Source: Lentzea californiensis
GTDB taxonomy: Bacteria > Actinomycetota > Actinomycetes > Mycobacteriales > Pseudonocardiaceae
NCBI RefSeq assembly: GCF_024648825.1
Contig: NZ_JANBBE010000003.1
Span: 310,001 to 374,000, forward strand
Reading direction: 5' to 3'
Length of the DNA stretch: 64,000 nucleotides
The translations under genes were made by a program, and so were the position numbers. Positions 8,491-16,074 of the stretch are shown piece after piece. Position 1 is the first letter of the stretch. Each line of letters opens with the position of its first letter. The notes under the pieces were generated by a model. That model ran no database searches, had not been told where the DNA came from, and was given only the letters and a program-made list of their open reading frames with translations.

Positions 8491-8553
8491 CTCTCTGCGT
8501 GTGTGGACAGTGCCGAGTGGACTGATGAACTCAGTTTCGAAGCACGCAGAGAG
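8491..8553. repeat. 11-bp inverted repeat spanning the DUF6153/DUF305 junction
   Basis: CTCTCTGCGTG (8491-8501) is the exact reverse complement of CACGCAGAGAG (8543-8553), with a 41-nt loop. One arm lies within the end of the upstream coding region and the other 13 nt before the DUF305 start. It could shape the mRNA between the two genes as a partial terminator or stabiliser. The role is speculative. Confidence 0.5.
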
Positions 8554-8860
8554 TCGTGAGGAGCTGTCTTCCGCCCGGTGGCGGACGTGCGGGTGTGCTC
8601 GGCGGCGCCTCGCCGGGCAGCGCCACGAGCCGGGGGAGTGCCGTCCGCACCAGGAACCAGCCCAGCACGACCACGGCGGCGGCAGCCAGCACCGCGAGGC
8701 ACAGGTGCAGCAGGTCGTGCTCGTGCGGTGGTTGTTCCTGCTGGTGGGAGACCGCGTGCCCGGTGTGCGGGGACTCCGCGGCGGCGACGTGGTGCATCCC
8801 GACGACGGCGAGGACGAGCGCGCACAGCAACACCCACTGGGTGAGCCGGCGCCTCGTCAT
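8531..8860 (-). CDS. Small His-rich membrane protein, DUF6153-like
   Basis: This 109-residue protein starts with MTRRRLTQWVLLCALVLAVV, a signal or membrane anchor. It is followed by a His-rich extracytoplasmic stretch (HHVAAAESPHTGHAVSH, then PPHEHDLLH) and a second membrane helix (CLAVLAAAAVVVLGWFLV). The layout matches the small DUF6153 proteins of actinobacteria; this assignment is from memory. TAGGGT (minus strand, 8868-8873) lies 7 nt before the ATG at 8860, so the mRNA is probably leaderless. The CsoR-like operator at 8896-8910 lies at the -35 position of this promoter. Likely metal-responsive partner of the DUF305 protein. Confidence 0.7.
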   Translation of the reverse strand: MTRRRLTQWVLLCALVLAVVGMHHVAAAESPHTGHAVSHQQEQPPHEHDLLHLCLAVLAAAAVVVLGWFLVRTALPRLVALPGEAPPSTPARPPPGGRQLLTTLCVLRN

Positions 8861-8885
8861 GCCGAACACCCTACGGTGAACGGCC

Positions 8886-8914
8886 TTGATACAGGTACCC
8901 CCTAGGGGTATATT
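8886..8914 (+). promoter_or_regulatory. Promoter with CsoR-like operator in its spacer
   Basis: -35 TTGATA (8886-8891) and -10 TATATT (8909-8914) are separated by exactly 17 nt. The spacer holds the palindrome TACCCC-CTA-GGGGTA (8896-8910), which matches the G/C-tract palindromes bound by copper-sensing CsoR repressors. The ATG at 8922 is 7 nt after the -10, so the transcript would be leaderless. The same operator covers the -35 zone of the divergent promoter for the gene starting at 8860. Confidence 0.75.
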
Positions 8915-8921
8915 CGGCGGC

Positions 8922-9377
8922 ATGGACCACCACACTCCCGCGAGTCTGACCAAGCAGGCGATCTCCGCGACGCTGCACTGCCTCACCGGCTGCGCGATCG
9001 GCGAGGTGCTCGGCATGGTCATCGGCACGGCGCTGGGCTGGAGCAACCTCGCCACGATCGTGCTGGCCGTGGTGCTCGCGTTCGTGTTCGGCTACTCGCT
9101 GACGATCCGCCCGGTGCTGCGTTCGGGTCTCGCGTTCAAGGCGGCGCTCGGCGTGGCGCTGGCGGCGGACACCGTGTCGATCGCGGTCATGGAGGTCGTC
9201 GACAACGCGGTGATGCTGCTCGTGCCCGGCGCGATGGACTCGGGCCTGGCGAACTGGGTGTTCTGGGCGGCGCTGGCGTTCTCGCTGGCCGTCGCGTTCG
9301 TGGTGACGGTGCCGGTGAACCGCTGGATGATCGCGCGCGGCAAGGGCCACGCCGTGGTCCACCAGCACCACCACTGA
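8922..9377 (+). CDS. DUF4396 family membrane protein
   Basis: This 151-residue protein has four membrane helices and His-rich ends (MDHHTP at the N-terminus, HQHHH at the C-terminus). The first helix region carries LHCLTGCAIGEVLGM and the centre carries FGYSLTIRPVLRSGLAFKAA, both typical of DUF4396. The ATG at 8922 is chosen because it sits 7 nt after a near-consensus -10. The function of the family is not established. Its operator and its neighbours suggest a part in copper or other soft-metal homeostasis. Confidence 0.8.
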   Translation: MDHHTPASLTKQAISATLHCLTGCAIGEVLGMVIGTALGWSNLATIVLAVVLAFVFGYSLTIRPVLRSGLAFKAALGVALAADTVSIAVMEVVDNAVMLLVPGAMDSGLANWVFWAALAFSLAVAFVVTVPVNRWMIARGKGHAVVHQHHH

Positions 9378-9383
9378 GTCGGC

Positions 9384-9830
9384 TCAGGCGCGGGTGAACC
9401 GCATGATCCAGTTCGGTTCCCAGGTCTCGCCGCCGTCGTAGGAGAACCGCTGCTCCCAGACGGGCTCGTCGCCGGGCGTCCAGTCGAAGCGCACCTTCAC
9501 CGCGTGCCCGCCGACCTCGTCGTCGCCGAGGAACACCCCGTGCCCGTCGGTGAACCGGCCCTCCAGCGGCGGGTCGAGGTGGCCGGGGGCGCGGGTGGAG
9601 GCCCACCAGATGCGCCAGACGTCGGCGGCGGGGTCGTACTGGCGCAGCGTCATGCCCTCCCAGTCGTTCGCGAAGACGCTGTCGATGATCGCCGCGCCGC
9701 CCAGCAGGGGTCTGGCTTCGGCCCGCGTCTCGAACTCGACCCACTCGGTGCCGCGGCCGACGATGTCGGCGACCTTGCGGTTGGCCACCCGCCAGCGGCC
9801 GTGGAGGAAGTTGAAATCGTTCTCACTCAT
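9384..9830 (-). CDS. Hypothetical protein, DUF1579-like lipocalin-type fold
   Basis: This 148-residue soluble protein begins MSENDFNFLHGRWRVANRK and contains DPAADVWRIWWASTR and FSYDGGETWEPNWIMRFTR. The pattern (short helix, 'FLxGxW', Trp-rich strands, a 'SxDGGxTWExNW' end) resembles DUF1579-type beta-barrel proteins that bind small hydrophobic molecules. The ATG at 9830 is preferred over one 30 nt upstream because FNFLHGRW is the usual N-terminus. A 9-bp inverted repeat lies 20 nt upstream and may regulate it. Confidence 0.65.
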   Translation of the reverse strand: MSENDFNFLHGRWRVANRKVADIVGRGTEWVEFETRAEARPLLGGAAIIDSVFANDWEGMTLRQYDPAADVWRIWWASTRAPGHLDPPLEGRFTDGHGVFLGDDEVGGHAVKVRFDWTPGDEPVWEQRFSYDGGETWEPNWIMRFTRA

Positions 9831-9850
9831 GGAAAAGACGCTAAACCGAT

Positions 9851-9873
9851 TCACTGACACCTTTTGTCAGTGA
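9851..9873. promoter_or_regulatory. Operator-like 9-bp inverted repeat
   Basis: TCACTGACA (9851-9859) and TGTCAGTGA (9865-9873) are perfect reverse complements with a 5-nt spacer. The site lies in the divergent space between the DUF1579-like gene and the chitinase, 20 nt from the former. The size fits a TetR- or MarR-type operator. No regulator gene of that kind is adjacent. Confidence 0.6.
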
Positions 9874-9880
9874 TCGACTA

Positions 9881-9910
9881 TTGACCTAAAGGTCTGGACC
9901 ATTTTACCGT
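9881..9910 (+). promoter_or_regulatory. Chitinase promoter with DasR-like (dre) box
   Basis: TTGACC (9881-9886) and TACCGT (9905-9910) form a promoter with an 18-nt spacer. The spacer holds AGGTCTGGACCA (9890-9901), which differs at two positions from the TGGTCTAGACCA core of the DasR-responsive element that controls chitin and GlcNAc genes in streptomycetes. Binding by DasR would block the promoter until GlcNAc metabolites rise. Confidence 0.65.
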
Positions 9911-9950
9911 TCCCGGCAGTGGCCGCCGCCCTAGCCAGGAGGTCCTTCCC

Positions 9951-12278
9951 TTGCGACTGCTCGCCAGAGTGGTCCCGGTGCTAGCTCTGCTAGCCGGGAC
10001 CGTGATAGCCGTGACCAACGCACCGTCCGCAGCCGCAGCCCACGAGGACTGCCGGCCGGACGGGCTGTACAAGACGCCGGGCGTCGAGGTGCCGTACTGC
10101 ACCGTCTACGACACCGCCGGCCGCGAGACCATGGGGGACAAGTCCAGACGTGTCATCGGGTACTTCACCAGCTGGCGGACCGGCAAGAACGGTCAGCCCG
10201 GGTACCTCGCCAAGGACATCCCCTGGAACAAGGTCACGCACCTGAACTACGCGTTCGCGCACATCGACGCCCAGAACAAGATCTCGGTCGGCGCGAACGA
10301 CGCGAACAACTCGTCCATCGGCATGGAGTGGCCAGGCGTCCCCGGCGCCGAGATGGACCCGTCGCTGCCCTACAAGGGACACTTCAACCAGCTCACGAAG
10401 CTCAAGAAGCAGAACCCGAACGTCAAGACGCTGATCTCGGTCGGCGGCTGGGCGGAGACCGGTGGCTTCTTCAACGCCGACGGCTCGCGCAACGCGTCGG
10501 GCGGCTTCTACAAGCTCGGCCAGAACCAGGCCGCGATCGACACGTTCGCCGACAGCACCGTGGCCTTCCTGCGCCAGTACGGCTTCAACGGCGCTGACAT
10601 CGACTACGAGTACGCGACGTCGAACAACCACGCCGGCAACCCGGACGACTTCTGGATCTCCAACGCCAACCGCGGCACGCTGTGGGCCGGCTACCAGGCG
10701 ATCATGAAGACGCTGCGCGAGAAGCTCGACCGCGCCGGTGCCGCCGACGGCAAGCACTACATGCTGACCGCCGCCGTGCCCGCCTCCGGCTGGCTGCTGC
10801 GCGGCCAGGAGGCGTACCAGGTCGTCAAGTACCTCGACTACCTGAACGTCATGAGCTACGACCTGCACGGTTCGTGGAACCAGTTCGTCGGCCCCAACGC
10901 CGCGCTCTACGACGACGGCAAGGACGGCGAGCTTTCGGCCGGTGGCGTGTACACGGCGCCGCAGTACGAGGGCATGGGCTACCTCAACACCGACTGGTCG
11001 TACCACTACTACCGCGGTGCCATGCAGGCCGGACGCATCAACATCGGCGTGCCGTTCTACTCGCGCGGCTGGCAGGGCGTCACCGGTGGCACGAACGGCC
11101 TGTGGGGCAAGGCTCCGCTGCCGAACCAGTCGCAGTGCCCGCCCGGCACCGGGTCGTCGGTCGGCTCGACCACTCCGTGCGGCAACGGCGCGGCCGGCAT
11201 CGACAACATCTGGCACGACGTCACCGCGGGTGGCGCCGAGGTTCCGTCCGGTGTGAACCCGTTGTGGCACACCAAGAACCTGGAAGCCAAGATCACCGGC
11301 TCCTACGGCGCGCAGTACGGCCTCGACCCGGTCAACGACCCGACCGACCGCCTCACCGGCACCTACGCGCCGTACTACGACTCGACGCTGAAGTCGCCGT
11401 GGCTGTGGAACAACGACAAGAAGGTGTTCCTCTCCACCGAGACCGAGCAGTCCATGGCGGAGAAGGCCAAGTACGTCAAGGACAAGGGCCTCGGCGGCAT
11501 CATGATCTGGGAGCTCGCCGGCGACTACAGGTTCGACTCCGCGAAGAACGAGTACTTCATCGGTGACACGCTGCTGTCGACCATCAACACCGGTCTCAAC
11601 GGTGCCGCGCCCTACGGCAACCTGAAGGCCTCGACGCAGCAGGCCCAGTCCCTCGCGGTCGACGTGGACGTCCACGGCTTCGCGCTGGGCGACAACAACT
11701 ACCCGATCACGCCGAAGATCAAGTTCACGAACCGCTCGACCGTCACGATCCCCGGTGGCACGAAGATCGCGTTCGACTACGGCACCAGTGCGCCGGGCAG
11801 CATGGGCGACCAGTCGGGCTTCGGCCTGAAGGTCGTCTCGAAGGGGCACAGCGGGCCCAACGTCGGCGGCCTCAAGGGCGACTTCCAGAAGGCGGAGCTC
11901 ACGCTGCCGTCGTGGCAGTCGCTCGCACCGGGCGCGTCGATCGAGGTGACCGTCAGCTACCAGCTGCCGATCTCGACGCCGTCGAACTTCGTGTTCACGT
12001 TCGGTGGCCAGTCGTACGCGATCAGCGCGGACCACCCACGCATCGGTGGCGGCAACCCGCCGACCTCCACGTCCACGACCACCACGACGACGACCACGAC
12101 CACCACGTCGAACCCGCCGGCCTGCTCGCTGCCCGCCTGGGAGAGCGGCAAGGTCTACAACGGTGGCAACGAGGTGTCGCACAAGGGCCGCAAGTGGAGG
12201 GCCCAGTGGTGGACGCAGAACGAGGAGCCCGGAACCACGGGTGAGTGGGGCGTCTGGCGTGACCAGGGTGCCTGCTAG
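9951..12278 (+). CDS. Secreted GH18 chitinase with C-terminal chitin-binding module
   Basis: This 775-residue exoenzyme hydrolyses beta-1,4 links in chitin. The TTG at 9951 is supported by AGGAGG at 9937-9942. A signal peptide (residues 1-30, ending SAAAA) is followed by the GH18 barrel (~65-545), with ISVGGW and the catalytic DxDxE motif as D216-I-D218-Y-E220. Residue ~550-690 is an accessory beta-sandwich (VDVDVHGFALGDNNYPI). A Thr-rich linker of about 17 residues leads to a CBM5/12-type module (CSLPAWESGKVYNGGNEVSH) at the C-terminus with a Cys at each end. The upstream DasR-like box suggests induction by chitin breakdown products. Confidence 0.95.
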   Translation: MRLLARVVPVLALLAGTVIAVTNAPSAAAAHEDCRPDGLYKTPGVEVPYCTVYDTAGRETMGDKSRRVIGYFTSWRTGKNGQPGYLAKDIPWNKVTHLNYAFAHIDAQNKISVGANDANNSSIGMEWPGVPGAEMDPSLPYKGHFNQLTKLKKQNPNVKTLISVGGWAETGGFFNADGSRNASGGFYKLGQNQAAIDTFADSTVAFLRQYGFNGADIDYEYATSNNHAGNPDDFWISNANRGTLWAGYQAIMKTLREKLDRAGAADGKHYMLTAAVPASGWLLRGQEAYQVVKYLDYLNVMSYDLHGSWNQFVGPNAALYDDGKDGELSAGGVYTAPQYEGMGYLNTDWSYHYYRGAMQAGRINIGVPFYSRGWQGVTGGTNGLWGKAPLPNQSQCPPGTGSSVGSTTPCGNGAAGIDNIWHDVTAGGAEVPSGVNPLWHTKNLEAKITGSYGAQYGLDPVNDPTDRLTGTYAPYYDSTLKSPWLWNNDKKVFLSTETEQSMAEKAKYVKDKGLGGIMIWELAGDYRFDSAKNEYFIGDTLLSTINTGLNGAAPYGNLKASTQQAQSLAVDVDVHGFALGDNNYPITPKIKFTNRSTVTIPGGTKIAFDYGTSAPGSMGDQSGFGLKVVSKGHSGPNVGGLKGDFQKAELTLPSWQSLAPGASIEVTVSYQLPISTPSNFVFTFGGQSYAISADHPRIGGGNPPTSTSTTTTTTTTTTTSNPPACSLPAWESGKVYNGGNEVSHKGRKWRAQWWTQNEEPGTTGEWGVWRDQGAC

Positions 12279-12329
12279 TCCGTCGTAGAAGTCAGGGATC
12301 TGTCAGGCGCGGGGCTTAGGCTGTTCATC

Positions 12330-12764
12330 GTGACCGTCCAAGACCCGCGCCTGCAGGAGCTGGTGCTGCTCCGCAAGGTCCGCGACCGGATCGACCGCGA
12401 GTACCGGCAGCCGCTCGACGTCGCGGCGCTGGCCCGCGGTGTGCACCTGTCCGCGGGCCATCTCTCCCGTGCGTTCCGCGCGGCCTTCGGCGAGTCGCCC
12501 TACAGCTACCTCATGACCCGCCGCATCGAGCGGGCCATGACGTTGCTGCGCCGGGGCGACATGTCCGTGACCGACGTCTGCTTCGAGGTCGGCTGCACGT
12601 CGCTCGGCACGTTCAGCACCCGGTTCTCCGAACTGGTCGGCATGTCCCCGAGCCAGTACCGAAAGGTCGCGGCCACCGACGGTCAGGGCATCCCGAACTG
12701 CCTGGCCAAGGCCGTGATGAGGCCGATCAGGAATCGAGAAGCGGCGGCCGGTCCGTCCGATTAG
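12330..12764 (+). CDS. AraC family regulator (DNA-binding domain only)
   Basis: This 144-residue protein is essentially one AraC/XylS DNA-binding domain. It has the first helix-turn-helix at LDVAALARGVHLSAGHLSRAF and the second at VTDVCFEVGCTSLGTFSTRF, ending GMSPSQYR. No sensor domain is present. The GTG start is 7 nt after TAGGCT (12317-12322), indicating a leaderless mRNA. The VOC protein gene follows 10 nt later, and this AraC-VOC pairing is common in actinomycetes, so the two likely work together. Confidence 0.88.
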   Translation: MTVQDPRLQELVLLRKVRDRIDREYRQPLDVAALARGVHLSAGHLSRAFRAAFGESPYSYLMTRRIERAMTLLRRGDMSVTDVCFEVGCTSLGTFSTRFSELVGMSPSQYRKVAATDGQGIPNCLAKAVMRPIRNREAAAGPSD

Positions 12765-12774
12765 GTTGACCGCC

Positions 12775-13197
12775 ATGTCAGTCATCATCGCGTCGGCGTT
12801 CCTGCCGGCAGACGACCCCGAGAAGTCCCTCGGCTTCTTCCGCGACGCCCTCGGCTTCGAGGTCCGCCAGGACGTCGGGCAGGGCACCATGCGCTGGATC
12901 ACCGTCGGTCCGCCCGGCCAGCCGCAGACCGGGATCGTGCTGCACCCGCCCGCCGCCGACCCCGGCGTGAGCGACGAGGAACGCCGCACGATCGCGGTCC
13001 TCATGGCGAAGGGCGTCTACACGGCCATCTCGCTCGCCTCGAAGGACCTGCAGGGCACGTTCGACCGAGCCAGGGCGTGGGTCGAGTCGTCCGGGGCGGG
13101 CGAGGTGCTGCAGGAGCCCGAGGACCAGCCGTGGGGCGTGCGCGACTGTTCGTTCCGCGACCCGGCCGGCAACCTGGTTCGCATCAACCAACTCTGA
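12775..13197 (+). CDS. VOC (glyoxalase/bleomycin resistance) family protein
   Basis: This 140-residue protein has the paired beta-alpha-beta-beta-beta modules of the vicinal oxygen chelate fold. The first module begins SAFLPADDPEKSLGFFRDALGFEV, and the end carries FRDPAGNLVRI, a usual metal-ligand strand. The ATG at 12775 is 7 nt after TAGGTT (12762-12767), so it may have its own leaderless promoter overlapping the AraC stop codon. Reaction and substrate are unknown. Confidence 0.85.
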   Translation: MSVIIASAFLPADDPEKSLGFFRDALGFEVRQDVGQGTMRWITVGPPGQPQTGIVLHPPAADPGVSDEERRTIAVLMAKGVYTAISLASKDLQGTFDRARAWVESSGAGEVLQEPEDQPWGVRDCSFRDPAGNLVRINQL

Positions 13198-13936
13198 CCG
13201 TGGAGCCCGGCTCGGCGTAGCCGGCCGGGCCGCTGAAACGGGCCGAGGCGCGGGTGACCGCTTCCTGCGGGGTCAGGAAGCGGCCCACGTGCGTCACGAC
13301 CAGCCTTCGCGCCTGTGCCGCGTCGGCGGTGCCGCCCGCGTCCTCTGGCGTGTGGTGCACCATGTCCGGCGTCTTCTCCGCGCTCTCGGACTCGCACAGC
13401 AACACGTCGGTGCCGTTCGCCAGCTCGGTGAGGCTCGGGCACGGCGCGGTGTCGCCGGAGTACGTCAGCGACGCGCCTCCCGCCTCGATCCGCACGCCGA
13501 ACGCCGGGATGCCGTGCTCGACGGCCGCTGTCGTCAGCCGCATCGAGCCGATCGCCGCCTCGAGGCCGTGGTGCAGCTCGACCACCTCGAACGCGTCCTC
13601 CACCGGGCTGCGCACCGGGCCGTTGGTGAGGAAGCCGGCCAGCCGGTCGGCGATGCCGGGCGGGCCGTACAACGGGACCGGGCCGCGCTGGACGTCCGCG
13701 AAGAGCAGCGCGTAGTAGGCGGTGAGCAGGTCCGCGCTGTGGTCCGCGTGCAGGTGCGAGATCCAGATCGCGTCCAGGTCCTCCAGCCGCGTGTAGCGCT
13801 GCAACGGGCCGAGCGTGCCGGTGCCGGCGTCCATCCACACGCGAGTGTCGCCGTGCGACACCAGGTAGCCCGAGCACGGGTTGTCCGTGCTCGGGTACGG
13901 CGTCGCGCACCCGAGCACGGTCAGGCTGAGGTCCAT
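13184..13936 (-). CDS. MBL-fold metallo-hydrolase (RNase Z/phosphodiesterase-like)
   Basis: This 250-residue protein has the metal-binding motif HLHADH (residues 61-66), an upstream GTGTLGPLQR loop and YSGDTAP further on. This arrangement belongs to the RNase Z/cyclic-phosphodiesterase-like branch of metallo-beta-lactamase-fold enzymes. A mature tRNA-processing RNase Z would normally be longer, so a small-molecule phosphodiesterase or lactonase is also possible. The 3' end overlaps the convergent VOC gene by 14 nt. Confidence 0.85.
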   Translation of the reverse strand: MDLSLTVLGCATPYPSTDNPCSGYLVSHGDTRVWMDAGTGTLGPLQRYTRLEDLDAIWISHLHADHSADLLTAYYALLFADVQRGPVPLYGPPGIADRLAGFLTNGPVRSPVEDAFEVVELHHGLEAAIGSMRLTTAAVEHGIPAFGVRIEAGGASLTYSGDTAPCPSLTELANGTDVLLCESESAEKTPDMVHHTPEDAGGTADAAQARRLVVTHVGRFLTPQEAVTRASARFSGPAGYAEPGSTVRVG

Positions 13937-13994
13937 CGGTCAACGGTAGATCACGTCCCGGTTCCCGGAAACGCGCGACAGGTACCTTCATCGC

Positions 13995-15257
13995 GTGGAA
14001 GAGCCCGTGTGGAACGAGTGGCGGCGGCCCGGCCCGACTGCGGGGCAACGGCGCCGGGACATCGGCATCGCCGTGATCGTGCTGCTGTGCGCGATCGAGG
14101 TCACGGTGTTGGTCAACAGCATGGGCGCGTACGTCTTCCAGGACCCTCCGGGGCTGCTGGCGCAGGTCCTGTGGATGGTGGTGCTGTCCGTGCCGCTGGT
14201 GGTGCGCCGCCGCTACCCGCTCGCCGTGATGCTCGTGGTGTCCGCGCTGTTCATCGCCGCGCAGGTCAACCGGGCCGGCGACACGCTGGTGCCGTCCGCG
14301 ATCCTGTTCCTCGCGATCTACACGGTCGGAGCCTGGGAGCAGAACCGCCGCGTCGCGCGCTGGTCGCGCATCGGCGTGATCGCCGCGATGTTCCTGTGGC
14401 TCGGGTTCAGCCTCGTGCGTGCCCTGCTGGGGCCGAAGGGGGACTTCAAGGACGCGGCCGGGCCGATGGACCCGGTGCTCGCCTCCGTCCTCTACGGACT
14501 GGAGTTCAACGTCTTCTTCTTCCTGTTCGCCTACGTGGTGGGGGAGTTGGCCTGGTCGGGTGCCCGGCGCCGGGCCCAGCTGGAGTTCCAGGCCGAGGAA
14601 CTGCGCCGTTCGCAGGAGCAGAACACGCGTGGCGCCATCGCGGCCGAACGCATGCGCATCGCCCGCGACCTGCACGACGTCGTCGCGCACCACGTGTCCG
14701 TGATGGGCATCCAGGCCGGTGCCGCGCGCCGCGTCCTCGACTCCGACCCCGCCCTGGCCCGCGACGCCCTGCAGACCGTCGAACAGACCGCCCGCACCGC
14801 GATCAGCGAACTGCGCGGCCTGCTGGGCGTGCTGCGCGCGGACTCGGACACCGACCTGAAAGCGGCGCCCGGACTCGATGACCTGCCGGAGCTGTTCGAG
14901 AGCGCCCGCGCGGCCGGCCTCGAGGTCTCGCACGGTGTCTACGGCGACGCACGCGAGGTGCCGTCGGGTGTCGCGTTGTCGGCGTATCGGGTCGTGCAGG
15001 AAGCACTGACGAACGTGGTGAAGCACGCCGACGCACAGCACGTCGACGTGCGGATGCGGTTCCTGGACAGCGCGTTGGAACTGGAGATCACCGATGACGG
15101 CCGTGGCCGTTCGACTTCCACGAGCTCGGGGTTCGGTCTCGTGGGAATGCGCGAACGTCTTGCCGTGCACGGAGGTTCGCTGGAAGTAGGGCCACGGCGC
15201 GAGGCGGGCTTCCTGGTCCGTGCGTCGCTGCCGACCTTGTTGGAGGAGAAGGCGTGA
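13995..15257 (+). CDS. Sensor histidine kinase (HisKA_3 family)
   Basis: This 420-residue kinase has four or five membrane helices in residues ~25-190, then the HisKA_3 box RIARDLHDVVAHHVSVM with phospho-His H227, and a HATPase_c domain (QEALTNVVKHADAQ, then GFGLVGMRERL). It is divergent from the MBL-fold gene and overlaps its response regulator by 4 nt. The GTG start follows TACCTT by 6 nt, again with no ribosome binding site. Confidence 0.92.
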   Translation: MEEPVWNEWRRPGPTAGQRRRDIGIAVIVLLCAIEVTVLVNSMGAYVFQDPPGLLAQVLWMVVLSVPLVVRRRYPLAVMLVVSALFIAAQVNRAGDTLVPSAILFLAIYTVGAWEQNRRVARWSRIGVIAAMFLWLGFSLVRALLGPKGDFKDAAGPMDPVLASVLYGLEFNVFFFLFAYVVGELAWSGARRRAQLEFQAEELRRSQEQNTRGAIAAERMRIARDLHDVVAHHVSVMGIQAGAARRVLDSDPALARDALQTVEQTARTAISELRGLLGVLRADSDTDLKAAPGLDDLPELFESARAAGLEVSHGVYGDAREVPSGVALSAYRVVQEALTNVVKHADAQHVDVRMRFLDSALELEITDDGRGRSTSTSSGFGLVGMRERLAVHGGSLEVGPRREAGFLVRASLPTLLEEKA

Positions 15258-15901
15258 GTCTGCGAGTAGTGCTGGCCGACGACCAGGACCTGGTCCGCGC
15301 CGGATTCCGGGTCATCCTCGGCACCGAGCCCGGCATCGAGGTGGTCGGCGAGGCGGGCGACGGCGCCGAGGCCGTGGAACTCGTCGCCGAGCTGCGCCCC
15401 GACGTCGTGCTGATGGACGTCCAGATGCCCCGCATGGACGGCCTGGAAGCCACCCGTCAGATCCTTTCCACAGGTCACGGAACCCGTGTCGTCATATTGA
15501 CCACGTTCGACCGTGAGGACTACCTCTTCGAGGCACTGCAGGCGGGCGCGAGCGGCTTCCTGCTCAAGAACGCCTCCCCGGAGGACCTCGTGGAGTCCGT
15601 GCGGGTCGTCGCGCGCGGGGATGCCTTGCTCTCGCCCGAGGTCACCCGGCGGGTGATCGCCCGCTTCAGCACGGCGCCCAGGGAGCGCACCCGGCCGCCC
15701 GAGCTCACCGACCGCGAGTTCGAGGTGCTGGTGGAACTGGCCAAGGGCGCGTCGAACGCGGAGATCGCCGCGACGTTGTTCCTGGGGGAGACCACCGTCA
15801 AGACGCACGTGTCGCGCGTGCTCACCAAGCTCGGCCTGCGCGACCGCACTCACGCCGTGGTGTTCGCCTACGAGAGAGGGATCGTGACTCCGGGCGGCTG
15901 A
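15254..15901 (+). CDS. Response regulator, NarL/FixJ family
   Basis: This 215-residue protein has a receiver domain with D9/D10 and phospho-acceptor D55 (VVLMDVQMPRMDG), conserved Lys in GFLLKNASPEDL, and a LuxR-type helix-turn-helix (LTDREFEVLVELAKGASNAE). It is the partner of the preceding kinase and is translationally coupled to it (GTGA). A very large inverted repeat begins 3 nt after its stop. Confidence 0.93.
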   Translation: MSLRVVLADDQDLVRAGFRVILGTEPGIEVVGEAGDGAEAVELVAELRPDVVLMDVQMPRMDGLEATRQILSTGHGTRVVILTTFDREDYLFEALQAGASGFLLKNASPEDLVESVRVVARGDALLSPEVTRRVIARFSTAPRERTRPPELTDREFEVLVELAKGASNAEIAATLFLGETTVKTHVSRVLTKLGLRDRTHAVVFAYERGIVTPGG

Positions 15902-15903
15902 GA

Positions 15904-16074
15904 CCTAGTGCGGTGACCACGAACCTTCACGGGGTCTTCCGGTGCTCAGCAGGGCGCCTCGCGGCACCGTCCCCGCGCCCCTGTACGTCCAGTACTCGGG
16001 ACGCGGGGACGGCACCGCGACGCACCCGTCTGAACAGCGGAATACTCGGTAAAGGTTCGTGGCCACCGCCTAGG
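15904..16074. repeat. 171-nt imperfect palindrome (74-nt arms)
   Basis: The left arm 15904-15977 aligns with the reverse complement of 16002-16074 over its full length with one gap and 13 mismatches (about 80% identity by hand count). The loop is 24 nt. The outer 16-bp blocks (15912-15927 and 16052-16067) differ at one base, and the innermost 11 bp are perfect. The element fills the whole gap between convergent genes and its right edge includes the stop codon of the CHAT gene. Confidence 0.85.

Noticed and set aside
12068..12112. ACC/ACG repeat that could be read as a microsatellite
   Set aside because: It encodes the Thr-rich linker between chitinase modules, a common protein feature.
9990..12182. 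Very long open frame antisense to the chitinase gene
   Set aside because: High GC content leaves antisense frames open by chance; its translation is Arg/Val/Ala-biased with no motif, while the + strand has a complete chitinase.
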